Under the pieces are notes generated by a model that was given only the letters and a program-made list of their open reading frames with translations, did no database searches and was not told the origin of the DNA. This document shows, in pieces, positions 34,913 through 46,982 of a stretch of DNA of 64,000 nucleotides; positions within the stretch are counted from its first letter, which is position 1; each line of letters opens with the position of its first letter. The stretch is from Prostheceraeus crozeri. Lineage: Eukaryota; Platyhelminthes; Polycladida; Euryleptidae. A program made the position numbers and the translations under genes. The stretch covers positions 1-64,000 of the forward strand of contig CAJQUW010010416.1 of NCBI GenBank assembly GCA_907163375.1. The letters run 5' to 3'.

Positions 34913-37662
34913 AATCTTTAGAATTAACAGTGGAGTCAACCTGATAGAATACATATCAAAGGTTTTGAAAGTGAAATTAAATAACGATTTTCTAAATGAT
35001 AGCTAAAAGACCAAAAATAACTGGACTATAATTCTTTCAGATAGTAGTGTATAAATTGTTAGAACACCGGGGACTTGATAACTTACTTCATGGCTTAAAA
35101 CACCGATTCGAGGATTTCACCAAACATGGATTTCTCAGAAGACGCAGCAGACTCGTTGAAAGAACCCGATCAACCCTAACTGAAATTTAAAAACATAATC
35201 AAAATTGTTTACTTAAAAACTTTGCGTATAGCATTGGATGATATTTGCACAACTGTTTGAAGATAACTGTTGACCCCTAGATAACTTACGATGATATGCT
35301 TGGGCCAGTGAGAAAGCTATGAAACATGCGGAATCAAAAGATATTTCCGTTATCTAAAATAAGAGAAATTCTGTTATAATTTCGATGTAACTAACTGCTG
35401 CATCATTTAAGTGATTACAGCGTATCTTCAAGACTTATAGCATAAATGTATGCGTAGGTCTTCTTTAAGAAAGTTCTACGATTTTTTAATTAATATCCTG
35501 AATAATTAAATCTAAATAAAATATTCAAATTTACAATAATTTTTGTGCTGTGATAGCACACATGGCATAGCACTTGAACGTAGTGTTGAACTGTCTACTT
35601 TATACATACGACAATAGAACGAGGAATAGATAAGACTGTCTACATAAATCTTATAATACAGTAGTTCTAGTTCCTACCTCAAAAAATCTAAATAATTGCA
35701 GAATTCAATAAAACAGTGCGCGAATGAATTGCTGTAACAATGAGGACTTGATGATTTGACTGATGGACTATACAAATAATAAATTCGTTTCAATTGAACT
35801 TACTCCATTGGTGTGATGATTGAGACAATCCGGATAAGATGATTGATTCAGCAAACGACGGATTTTCATAAAAATACGAGACACTGAGACACGACCAAAG
35901 GATGTGATTAACAATGACTGTTGCACATGCCAAAAGCATCTGAAATTATACTGAACATGCAAATGTTGCAATATCATTGGACAAAGTCAGATTACGGAGT
36001 CAAAACTGTCGCTGCGCGTTTGCTTCTTTTGGATAGCTTCTATGGCACTCATATTTTCCCACTTCCAGTGCAATTGGATCCAATAGAGTTCGATTGAACG
36101 TTAAGGTGTGCTATGGCATTCCCATTGCGTGTCATAGAATACCATAGAGTGCCATTGAATTTGGTTAATCGGGCGCCGTTATCAGTTACATTTTTAAGAA
36201 TAGAGGTGATATCACGAAAAATTTACAGTTCAACGGAGAAACAGTCACTACCAAATGAAGTTTGAAGCGATGATACGAGGTCACTGAAAAAAACATCTTC
36301 GCGGTTGGACCACAACACGGTTGTCCGAATCTGACGATCGCTGGGACGTTGCGAGTATGAGAGATTTATGGATAAAGAATAATTCCAGTAGTTTTCGGGG
36401 TTAATTAGCTCACAAGACAAGACGGAAAAGCAGCCGAATGTAGGTCAGGTATTGAGTCGTCGATGGACAGATACACAGCCTCAGCAATCAACACCTGTAA
36501 AAAAGAAGACAAATCTTGTGCTGATGTGCAGAGCAGAATTATCAAACTTAACGGATCTTAATTAACATTCTATGGGTAGGCCTACTCAAAGTTCAGAAGA
36601 TAAATCATTTATAGTAATTTCAGGTGTTACAGTAAAGACTATTAAGAAAACTGCTTTTGGATTATTTCATCTCTGACAATGTGGGAAGCGATATTCTTAG
36701 GAATTTTGATAGCAAATGAAGATATTCAAGAGTGTTTGAATTGTGAAGCATAATTTGTAATAAGTAAGCACAAATTGAATAAAAGAGTAGCAATGAGTTT
36801 GTACTTTGATTGTTTTATATTTATCGTAAAGCATGAAAAATTATTGATTTTGCAAAACTAAACCTATTGTTGGACTGCAACGCATGACTGATCTTTATTA
36901 CAGTGTGCATGTAGCCTACAACGTGCAGTCCGTCGTGTAGCATCTATGCCTTTTGTGTGCTTGATCATTTTTTCTTAAACTACTCGAAATGTCAAATTGA
37001 TACCATTTTCTAAAATGTGGCAATTCTGAAAAAATTAATTGAATATCATAGGCGGTAGCTACAGGTTTTCAATTCAACATATATAAAATGGGAATAGTGA
37101 CCTATTTAAACAAGCTTCCTTGATGGATCCATCGTTCAGAAAATAGATTAAATTGCATAACTTAAGCAGATATCGAATAGCTCAATAGTTTGTCCGCATT
37201 AATAAAAACTTTCTTCATCTAAAATTTTTGCAGTCCTGAAATAGAACTTTATGAATTATAGCATGTTTGACTGTTTCAAAATTTTTTTCAATTATTTGTC
37301 ATCCAAATATTGATACTATTGCACAAGTATACTACATATCTAAATATTGAAGTGCTAAATTAAAATGGTTTTAATGCGCTAATTAAGTTCTTTCGTGCTC
37401 ATAGTTTCTAAGGTTTCTAGCATGCAACTATTATGTCTCAACATAACCAGATGTTTGTGCTATTTTCAATGTAAGCAATCAGAAATTACGAATTTGAAAA
37501 CAATATATTACCATTTCAACATATTCCAATTTGATTATGATTCTTTTGACGACACAATCAACTTTTGATCGATTTTTCAACGAGAAACGTCGTCGTGAAA
37601 ACTGATATACATGCACATTCTCATATTAAATTCAAAGTGAATAAGCCTTGGGCATGTGACAT
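34913..37662. other. No gene recognised
   Basis: AT-rich. Frames at 35768-35977 and 36223-36420 (minus) lack motifs and copies. Confidence 0.4.
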
Positions 37663-37788
37663 CATTTGTGTGATGGGAAACCCAAGTAAAACGATGTGTT
37701 TCTTGATAGCTATAATATTTATATATAAATATATATTATAGCTATCAAGAAACACATCGCTTTACTTGGGTTTTCGATTACACAAATG
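37663..37788. repeat. Near-perfect 126-bp palindrome
   Basis: The arms run from CATTTGTGTGATGGG inward through CCCAAGTAAAACGATGTG and TTTCTTGATAGCTATAAT, and the complement follows on the other side (ATTATAGCTATCAAGAAA, CACATCGCTTTACTTGGG, TTACACAAATG). The loop is a short TA-rich stretch near 37725. Only a few mismatches lie in arms of about 58 bases. It is a MITE-type hairpin. Confidence 0.8.
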
Positions 37789-39480
37789 AATTCAAAGTAT
37801 TGGTAGGACTCCTAAAATGTGATATGTCTGCTATGAGGAACTAAGAGGAATTGAGATATTTTGTTATCAGTAAATTAAGTATGACGCTAATAGCTCTTTA
37901 GTATTTGTAAAATTAAGAGCAGATATAGCAGTAGTCAATAATAGAAATGTCTCTACGTGTTCATGGTCAATAAACCCAAATCCATGACCAAATCTCTCCT
38001 TTGATTTTGTTTTCGGGATTTCCAAATACATTTACCTAGACTTGCAGTTAAATGCTGAAACTAAGTTGACAAAATATATTCAGAAACATTTAGAAGCTTA
38101 CCATTTTTCTGTAGTTTGATCCAAGAGGTGCATTTTTAATTCTGATGCAGAAATCAAAGGAACTTGATGGCTTCATTGACTGGAAGAACTCACTGACTAC
38201 ATGCGAGTTGTGCTCCATTTTGTGCATGATAGCTAAGCAAGATGATGAAAAAACGTAGACGATCACAAAACCGACGATGAATAAATAAAGGTGTGTAAGT
38301 AGAAATATCCTCTTGATGCGCTGACTTTTGTAATATTAAGCAGTTAACGTAAACACGCGTTCGATAGACCACGAGAGCGAAGAGTGCACAAGCTACTGCG
38401 CATTGCGCAGCTTTCTGTTCCACGTGATGGGCGGATAATAATTATTAAGCAGGGACGCTGAGTCACAGCGCAGCTAGAGAATATTATCGACCGCTCATTG
38501 CTCCCGAATGCGGCCACGACCAGGCTGCCAACAATGTCAACGAACTTCCTCAGCTGCGTGCGCGTGGCGAATTTCCTTAATATAGTGACGGAAAGTTATA
38601 GAAGCGAGATATGATTACGCAGACTGAGCGAGATGCTTATGTAATTGTTTGGTTCAGTTGCATACTGATTTAATATCATAAGTTTTGCAAATTACTAGCT
38701 AAGTAATTTAGCGAACACACGAGCAAACTGATCAAAGTCGACTTGCTGATGGGCACGGTATGGAACTTAGAAACTTCAATAAATGCTTTAATTTAAGAAG
38801 CAAAATGTGTGCCGATAGAACTGCTTAGGCTCCCTTAATAATGAAAATATATGACTGATGTTGTTGCTATTGTAGCTACAGTGTACATGTAGTGAATGTG
38901 AAAGATGATGAAAAATGAGTAGAAGAAGAAGAAAAGGGGAACGAGTGAGTGAGTGAGAAAGAGACAGAGAGTAGTGATGAAGTCACCTGAATATTTATTT
39001 TATACACACCATTTCATCAAATATAAATGGGCATATATAAAATACTCGAAATAATAGTAGACATGCACATTTCAGGCCCACATGTTTCATATGTCGATAT
39101 CCATGGAAATGACATAATGCACTCTCTTTAAGATTTGAAAGAAATTGTTGGTGCCATCATAGAAAAATATCAACAGTTTCCTGACAATCATTCCATTATT
39201 CAATCATTTAATTAAGTTTCATGGCAAAAAAAATCAGCCAGTTATCAACGACGCAAAACTGTGATATAGTACAGACTTTATTATTGGGTATTTCCTGTGA
39301 CGTTGCATTTCTATTTTATTGAGAGATGATTGTAATCAGAGTTTATGAGAGCTGATGATCATCCTTGTGATATGCATGAGTTCAAAAAATTGTACGGGTG
39401 AAGTTACCGCACATTGAAATCACCATGCAATTAAAACCGCCTTTTACGACAGTTACTCATAAGCGGATCCTGCCTATTGC
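37789..39480. other. No gene recognised
   Basis: AT-rich non-coding sequence with a short GAGT repeat at about 38941-38960. Confidence 0.4.
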
Positions 39481-39760
39481 AAGATTTTACTTTCATCAAA
39501 CTTAGTAAATGCAAAAAATCATTTGTTTGGATAACCAAACAAATATTACCCAGGCATTTGATAAACGTTTTCTAAATTTAGCAAAATTCGTTAATATCGA
39601 CTTACATACAAAATGTAGCAAATATTTGTTAGGCAATTGTTACACATTTCCTAAATTTGTTAAATTTCCAAAAACGTTTGTTAAACTATTCAAATCTTAT
39701 AAATTTTCCAAGTAAATACCAAATATTTGGTAAAGTTGATAAGTTTTTTTTTCTCGGGTA
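39481..39760. repeat. Inner inverted-repeat end, right
   Basis: It ends TTTTTTTTCTCGGGTA, the complement of the TACCCGAG start at 31841, preceded by several TTTGTTAAA / AAATATTTGG units like those of the left end. It could be the far end of one 7.9 kb element or an independent short element of the same family. Confidence 0.45.
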
Positions 39761-40971
39761 CTAATAACACTAATTATTGCAATAATAAATCGTTTCCCAC
39801 TAATACCACACTTCTCATGGGCCCAATGAGAATTTTGGCCTATAGAAGAATCCTTACGGCAGCAAAAAATACAAATAATGCACTTCGTCTATTTGACTTC
39901 ATTCATTTATTTAAACTTGGGTTTTGGGTTTTGACTCCAAATTTTTGCCCAACCTTGCAGCAAGCGACGAGGGTGAGAGTTGTCATCTCAAAATTGGAGA
40001 GATGAGATTTTCGTCTCTAAACTGCAGAGGTTTAACGTTTGCTGAATTTGAGTGTAGCCTACCTTTTAATATTTACTGATTCTTCAATTGTCTGCTTTAT
40101 GCAGGTTCTCAAATTTCGTGTGCCTGCGCAAAAAATGAAGCTTTATCGTGTAGTAACCCTATGTTGATGTTGCTTATCTCAATTTTAGATGCGGATATCC
40201 CCATGTTCGGCTCGAGGCTCATGCGACTAATCTTCATAAGACGATATTCCCGATCGAAAAGCCGTTGCATTTGCGAGGACATTCTAATCGACAACCAAGT
40301 GTTGACAAAACAATGCTCAGTGTTAAAGGTATGTCGCCTCTGTCTTCTGTAAGGAGACTTCCACTATCAGTGCCTCTCGATATACATTTGCGGGACTGCT
40401 AAAAAATTTGTTGCAAACATTGCTCGATAAGAAGCTTTTAATCGTTGACATGCTCTCTTCACTGTTATCATCTGTCAAAGTTCACCACTATTTTCGAAGG
40501 CGGCCCAGAAATGTATTCCAATATATTTATTGAAAACGTAAGAGCATAATCTTTTGCTGTACCCTACTTTCTCTCCTTTGTCTTTACATATCCAAATTTT
40601 ATTCGAACAAATGTAGCGGGGCAGACACTGTCTTACTTTATTTATGTTTCGTTCCATCGATATTTCGCTTTCATGTGAGGTGATAGATATTATTGTAATT
40701 ATTAATATAGAAAATTGTTATATATTTTTCAAAAACTTCTAATCAGAATTTTGGTGAAGTTGTGAGAATATGTTCTCTACATGCGTTGAGTCATTTGTTA
40801 GACCAGACGAAAACCTTTGCTAGACTGTCCACGACGACGGTGAAACTGCTGTTTTCATAAGTAATGCAGCTTGGGGTCCTTTAAAAGACTTCGGAGCTGC
40901 TTTCTGAAACTTAAGGAAGCATTTCACTGAAGAGGCTTAGAGGGCCAGACATTTTTTATCCAAATTTGAGG

Positions 40972-41145
40972 AAAGTCCATGCATTTGACTTCTAATTTTT
41001 ATTCTTTAGCGAAGCCTTTCAGCCACAAGGAGACTAAGATTGCCGAAGACAGCATATTGTAGTGACTAATCGAAAGGCCTCGCTAAAGCAATAAAAATTG
41101 GAAGTCGACAACATCTTTCGCTTTCGGGCTTTCCTCAAATTAACG
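40972..41145. repeat. Imperfect hairpin MITE-like repeat
   Basis: AATTTGAGGAAAG and CTTTAGCGAAGCCTTTC on the left are mirrored by GAAAGGCCTCGCTAAAG, AATAAAAATTGGAAGTC and CTTTCCTCAAATT on the right. Arms are about 70 bases with several mismatches. No open frame. Confidence 0.65.
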
Positions 41146-41585
41146 AGGAATGTTTCTCTTACCTATTCTGTGAATGCTTTGGTTGCTTTTATCTAGTTAT
41201 TTATTTCAGCGCATCGTAGAATTGGAACAACTGCATGCATGCATGCATGCTCTTATCTAATGTGAATGAATTTTTCCACTATACAGGTATATCTTGTGCA
41301 TGAGTCCTAGCTGTTGCTATGTTAACACATGAAAAGTTTCATTATTTACTGTTTTGTACATTTCATCGGTAGCAACTGCGGGAAGCGCACTGATCTCAAT
41401 GATGCTTTCATATTTAGCACACAGCTTGCTGAGTCCCATTCTAAGCAATTATTGCAATACTTGGCAGTTTATTTATAGTGTTTACTAGGCAGAACATAGA
41501 CAGCCTACGTAGCACCATACTAGGCAGTTATTATAAAACTTGGCAGTTTATGTATGGTGCTTACAAAATTACCTATAAAGCACAG

Positions 41586-41606
41586 CATATTTTTTTACTC
41601 GGGATG
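41586..41606. repeat. Outer inverted repeat, right member
   Basis: Exact reverse complement of 26765-26785 over 21 bases, ending TTTACTCGGGATG. Confidence 0.55.
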
Positions 41607-42435
41607 TGAACACTGTAACTCTCAAAAATCACAACAACAATGTTTGAAGACAATATTTGAACGACGAGAAAGTCGATGGAATGTTATCAAATCTCCTTCG
41701 ACTACGTTTTGGCGGCAGTAACAGTGGAATGAGAAATAAAGTGTCAGTGACGTTCTCTTTTCCACCCCCACCAGTCTAAATTGATGACTGGAAAGAGTAC
41801 GTCACAAGCCTGCTGTTACTTAATTTCCCCTACGACAAAAGGGGCAAACGGATGCTTTTAGAAGCCACAGTTAACATGTTTAAATCTGTCTAAATGTTAG
41901 CAGGATGTAAGTACAATCCAGTGGCGTCGCGTGCTCCCAGACCATAGGCCTTCACTCGGCACTGAAATACTATTTCTATACCAGACATTTCTACACAAAA
42001 AGACTAAAAGATTAATTTTCAATCACAATTTCTCGAACATTGTTTAAATCCAAGTGAATGTCCACATGAGAAGTGATTGCTGATGTCGCTTAACCGCCTT
42101 ACTCAAGGAGCTAGGATTATACTATGTTCCCTCTCTATCCAGACCACATTTTCTCGAGAAAAAAGGGGGCAAGGCCAACAGTTTCTTGCGTTTCTCATGG
42201 TCGGTCAGCCACTCACATGTTTGAAATTTTGATGCATTAAAATGTCTTGTGCATTTCTTATTTCTTTCTCTGTGAGTACTTTCAATCTTTATATCAGGTG
42301 TCGACCTACCCTGCTTGACGACTGTCATCTTTTCAGCATATTCCCTTCAGACGAAAGGCGTGGTCATGATCTCATCTGCAGTACTAAACATAGCGTCACA
42401 TCAACCACGTAAAAACAAATTATGGAATTCTACCG

Positions 42436-43150
42436 AATCTGGGTGTTCGAGTCAGATGCATTGCTCTGCATTCATTGGCGAACGCTCATCATCTGACCAC
42501 AGTCTTGTCTGAACGTCAGTCGTCTGTTACTGTTGACGCAGTTGCCTCTCCGACATTAAACGAAGCCAGGATCAATTGGGTTGCGGTTCCCTTACTATAT
42601 TTAGACACCGCACCTCGATCAAGAATTACGTAGAATATCATTGGAGAAATTGGAGAAGGCAAAGCATTAAGTCAATCGAGAAAGCCAATATTGGCGCGGG
42701 CGCGTGCGCTTACTCACCACACGCACACCACTCTCTTTCGCTCTGTCTGAACATCAATGCACCGTCTGAATACACAACTATCTTGTGTCTCTGACTGTCC
42801 GAAGAAAACAGCTGTGATTCGAGCACGTGCTGCAAAACTGTTCACTCTTGAGGTTGAACGTCTGATTTTGAGACGAAAAACTGCACAGCTATCACGAGAA
42901 GCTATTGAATTTAAACGAAATCTAATGAATGATGACACTTTTCACTTTTATAGTTGGAAAATTATTTTTGAGGATGCGCCGAAGGCTTCGCAGGTACGGA
43001 AAAGACGACACTGGAACAATAATGTTTAAGTCTTCTATAAGTCACAGGCATCAATGTCTCACTTCTGCATCTTCTGAATCTTGTTAAACAACATTTTCAA
43101 GACACATAGAAGGAAATCGAACTAAAGGTTGACTTTCTAAAATTGAGATC
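42436..43150. repeat. Tandem unit segment X, first copy
   Basis: Nearly identical to 58085-58649 plus 59980-60110. In the stretch around 42700-43020 I see only two or three differences. The uninterrupted ACACTGGAACAATAATG at about 43007-43023 is the empty target of the hAT at 58650-59971. It is followed by segment Y (43150-45372). Confidence 0.75.
42757..43029 (+). CDS. Hypothetical 90-residue frame in unit X
   Basis: A basic, helix-prone frame (for example LILRRKTAQLSREAIEFKR) with no domain I recognise. The same frame is open at 58389-58649 with one residue changed near the start. Such similarity may only reflect recent duplication of the unit, so coding status is unproven. In the second copy the C-terminus is replaced by hAT sequence. 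Confidence 0.25.
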   Translation: MHRLNTQLSCVSDCPKKTAVIRARAAKLFTLEVERLILRRKTAQLSREAIEFKRNLMNDDTFHFYSWKIIFEDAPKASQVRKRRHWNNNV

Positions 43151-45372
43151 TGTTCGACATTGATGGTAGATGACTTTGACACACGACACGTTTTGATCAC
43201 TTATAAAGCACACTGATCAGTTATAAGGTTGTAAGGTATGCTGACAGAAGAAGCAGGGTCAATGCGTAGTTCCGTACACGTGTATTCTTGATGTAATTGA
43301 AAGTTCAATAATTTTACATCTGTAATACTAAGCCAAGCTTGATAGGGTGTTACTCTAATGTACTTTTCTTCTATTCGACACTATCATCGATTGTGAAGTA
43401 AATCTTATTTTGATCACGTGATCACATAGTGTCGCAAAAAATGGAGCGGGATCTCCTATTCAAACGCCTGCATACTTCAGTACAATGTGGGATAGTGAAG
43501 TAGCTGGTCTTTATCACAAAAGTCCGACTTTTTGCCCTGTTCAAGTTAGTTGGCCTATATTTAATCCCTAATAACAGACAAATAATTTATCTTTGTGTAT
43601 AACTGAATGTATCTCTGAATATTATGTCACTCAATTTGTATTGTGCAAGGCACAGTATATCGACTAGACCTAGACAACAGCATGTCGTCAAAATGTAAAA
43701 ACAAATCAATCCAAATGATGTCAAATAATCAATCTCTAAAAACAATGATGCTTGCCTACACTACATTCAATACAAATTTATCACTCAAAACGAAAATTAC
43801 TATCAATACCGTTCAAATTGAAAAGTGGCAACAAAACCGATGAACTCAGATGAAAGCGGATGAACATAGCAAACGACATCAAAGCCAAATAACATCGACT
43901 CACACGCACTGCTTAGCAAAACTCAAAGAGGCAATGTAAATGTACAAGTAGATGTAAATCTTATCCCGTGTTTGAACCAACTCCGAATTTAATAACATGT
44001 GAAGCCTCTGTCGCAAAAATCAATTTCGTCATGGCTATTCTGTCAATATGATCCGATTACTCAAGACAACAAGACAACAACTTGCTAGCACTCAGCCTAC
44101 AGCCCATTGACAAGTATATGATTATGATTATGGTTCATTCAATCGTGTCCAACAACACAGCAAGAAATGTGCCTACTTTCTCTCATCTGAGACAGAGCTT
44201 GTCAATTTCGAATGCTTGTGCAGAATTTTGGCCTTTCATGGCAGACACATCGGTTGATACCGACGATATGGATAAACATTAATAAAAATTAATAAAAATT
44301 AATATGGATCATTAATAAATAACCACTCTTGCCGATGTTGTTATTCATTCCGTCGAGTTGTGATGACCAAAACTGCATTAAGGCCACCGTTTGGTCATTA
44401 TAGGCCTACTATATCAGATGGAGACATCTAGACAGAAAACAGCATAGAAATTAGCTGCATTATATGGCTAGCGTGGTTTCAGTTTTTATCATTCGTTATC
44501 CTTTCATTTCTTATCCATATAGCGCTATCTGCACACTACAATATAGTTAAAGCAGACTTGGAATAAACACTGAAATGTGAGGGATAGCTGGCCTTCACTC
44601 GATGGGAGAGCCTGCCTCACAGATATCATCAGGATTATTTGATGTCCATGTAAGTGAACAGCAAGTTAAAGTCAACTACTTCAAATGTAAGACTATTTCA
44701 ATTCAGCTGGAGGTTGCAGAATGTCTTCGACAATAATTCGTGAAAAATTCTTGTCTTTTTACCATGGAAATACTTGTAGATGTTCAGTGATTTGAAATAT
44801 TAGATGAAACGAATGTCTCTTACCGACACCTCCGCCTTCTAAAATGATTATTTATAAATAGAACTTCAGATTTTCAGCTGCAGATAAGAATGACCTGTCC
44901 TTATTCTAGACTAATCAGTTTCATATTTGCAATGCACTCTCTTATCTTGCATGTTGACATCAAAAGTTGTCTTGCGTGAAAATGCAGAGAAATTGACATA
45001 AGCGGACGAAGTAGGGAATGAATAGATGACAACTCTTGACCAGACTTTATAACATGACCAGATCATTTCAGAAGCTCAGCATTGCTTTATGGAATCAATG
45101 TTGAACTTTGTTCAGAGAAAATCACTGGTTCAATCCTGATTCAGAAGATCTTCCTAACTTCACTTCTAAGTGAGGTTGAAGTGCGCTTTTTTGTTAATGA
45201 ATTTGTAACGTCACACAGTGGCTTCATGTATATTGCTGTGACCATGGAAAGCGAACACTCTATGAAAGGAGTTCCGAAACACTCTTTTAAACGTCGGATT
45301 AGCATAATTGATTGACAATGGGGTCCGTCTAATTTTACATCTAGTAAGCTGCAAATTCCAAGAAGCAATGTA
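43151..45372. repeat. Tandem unit segment Y
   Basis: Homologous to about 22540-25320 and, for the part from about 44690, to copy 1 at 3330-3915. It ends in AAGCAATGTA, immediately followed by the Tc1/mariner end. No recognisable gene. Confidence 0.7.
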
Positions 45373-45703
45373 CAGTACGCGCCATATTACTTGGGACACC
45401 TGCTTTTTCACAGTTATTATCGCCTATATTTTACAATGTTGCTTCAATTTGAACTAACTGCTGCTTGATTGTGACTTGGGTCATAAGTTACTTAGCCTGT
45501 AGTTTTCCGCTCTGTTACTCATTATGAAAGGCAGTACATATTGTCGTATGTATAAATATTGCGCGCCAAATTACGTACTTGGGACAGTTAGAAAAGACGG
45601 CTTTATCGCACGATAAAAACAAATTTTTATTTTTAAGCAAAACCAAAGTTATGCATATGGATAATTTCACTTGTAGCACACTCAAAAAACAACTATTCAA
45701 TCG

Positions 45704-46352
45704 TCAGAATTTTGTATGGTCTCCTTTTGCATCGATCACGGCGCGAATTCTATGTGGCATACTGTCTTTGAGCTTTGCGAGAGTCTCGGGGAGGGTTGCA
45801 TCACGAAACCTGTGATGAATAACGGAGGAGATCAGTTCTTGCTTGCAGGTTGTGGTTTTACCAGCAATCCGACGTTTGATGATGCCCCAGACATTTTCGA
45901 TGGGACATAAATCTGAGGAATTCCCCGGCCAATCCAGGGTGGCGATGTTTTCACAGTCTAGGAATTGCTTGATGACCTTTGCTTTGTGGCAAGGTGCGCC
46001 GTCATGCATAAAAATACAATCACCGTTTGGAAACCATTGATGCAGCTGTGGAAGAGTTATTCTAGTCAGCACGGTCTTGTATTGAGCAGCATTCATATTG
46101 CCTTCGACAATGTATAATCTGTAGGGTGCTTCACAGTTTGTTTGATTGGGACGGGAGATCCTCTGATGTGCCAAGCACGCATCTTTTCAGCGCCCTTGCA
46201 TTCAAAAAGATTTTCATCGCTGAAACACACCCGTCGCCATTGTTCCAACGACCAATCAGCATGCTTTTTGGCAAAAGTCAAGCGTTTGCGCATTATGGCA
46301 GAAGTGATCTTCGACACGCGTCCAGGAATCACCGAGCGGCAATATTTTTGCA
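45704..46352 (-). pseudogene. Tc1/mariner transposase, C-terminal part
   Basis: Two frames on the minus strand. At 46093-46352: LQKYCRSVIPGR, then RKRLTFAKKHADWSLEQW and VCFSDEN, which carries the first catalytic Asp. At 45704-46174: IFMHDGAPCHKAK with the second Asp and PIENVWGIIKRR with the Glu; 34 residues lie between them (DD34E). One frameshift near 46100-46170 separates the frames. The N-terminal part is 10 kb away at 56560-56689 because a LINE has inserted. Confidence 0.85.
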
Positions 46353-46357
46353 AACGT
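46353..46357. repeat. Target duplication AACGT of the nested LINE, left
   Basis: AACGT is repeated at 56560-56564. Between them lies the LINE. Removing one copy and the insert restores the Tc1 reading ...TVQRR followed by LQKYC across the junction. Confidence 0.8.
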
Positions 46358-46509
46358 AAGTAAGTAAGCGTTTATTTCTCGTAAATGAAAATCTATACAG
46401 AGTGTTACAACTACATTCAAGTGAACTTCAAGTAATATGAAACAGTAAAAATAAAAAAATTTTTGCTGCAAAATCACACAATATGCGTACATGTACATTG
46501 AAAGATATG

Positions 46510-46977
46510 CTAACTATGTTTAAAAGAGCACTTTATATTATGCTGAATCATAAAAGGGAAAAAGGAACGAGCGAATTTTTCTGTTCGAACAATAGGATAG
46601 GAATAGTTATTTGAAAGAGCTAATTTACACGGCAAAAGATCGCTCAACAAATGCTCTGAGTCACTTTCAATTACACTGAACAAGTTTTGTGACAATTTAA
46701 TTCGCCTACGTTCTAAAACAACATCACATTTGTCACATTTTGATAGACCATTGTACATAATGCGATGGGCTCTCTTTTCAACTTTTACAAGCATATTGTT
46801 ATCTTTTTTATTGAGGCCAACGAAGACTGGAGAAGCATAGTCAAAAACTGATCGAATGATTGCCAAATATATGTCATGTAACTTTATAGTGGAAACAAGG
46901 GGCTTTAATCGGCGAAGAAGATGTAAGCGACGACTGGCCTTTACACGCAAGTAATTCACATGATTGTCCCATGTTAA
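46510..46977 (-). pseudogene. LINE ORF2, C-terminal part
   Basis: The frame begins in LTWDNHVNYLRVKASRRL and continues with HDIYLAIIRSVFDYASPVF, the block that follows the RT domain in CR1/L2 proteins. It joins directly to CLGVILNDT at 53150 once the Penelope insert is removed. The frame is open to its natural stop at 46510. Confidence 0.85.
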
Positions 46978-46982
46978 TGTTT

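Larger units (their letters stand above)
39761..42435. other. No gene recognised
   Basis: Non-coding, apart from the hairpin at 40972-41145 and the right member of the outer inverted repeat at 41586-41606. GCATGCATGCATGCATGC occurs near 41233. Confidence 0.4.

Noticed and set aside
26765-41606. Maverick/Polinton or other giant self-synthesising transposon
   Set aside because: No polymerase, integrase, ATPase or capsid-type frame exists between the ends, and the termini do not start AGT.
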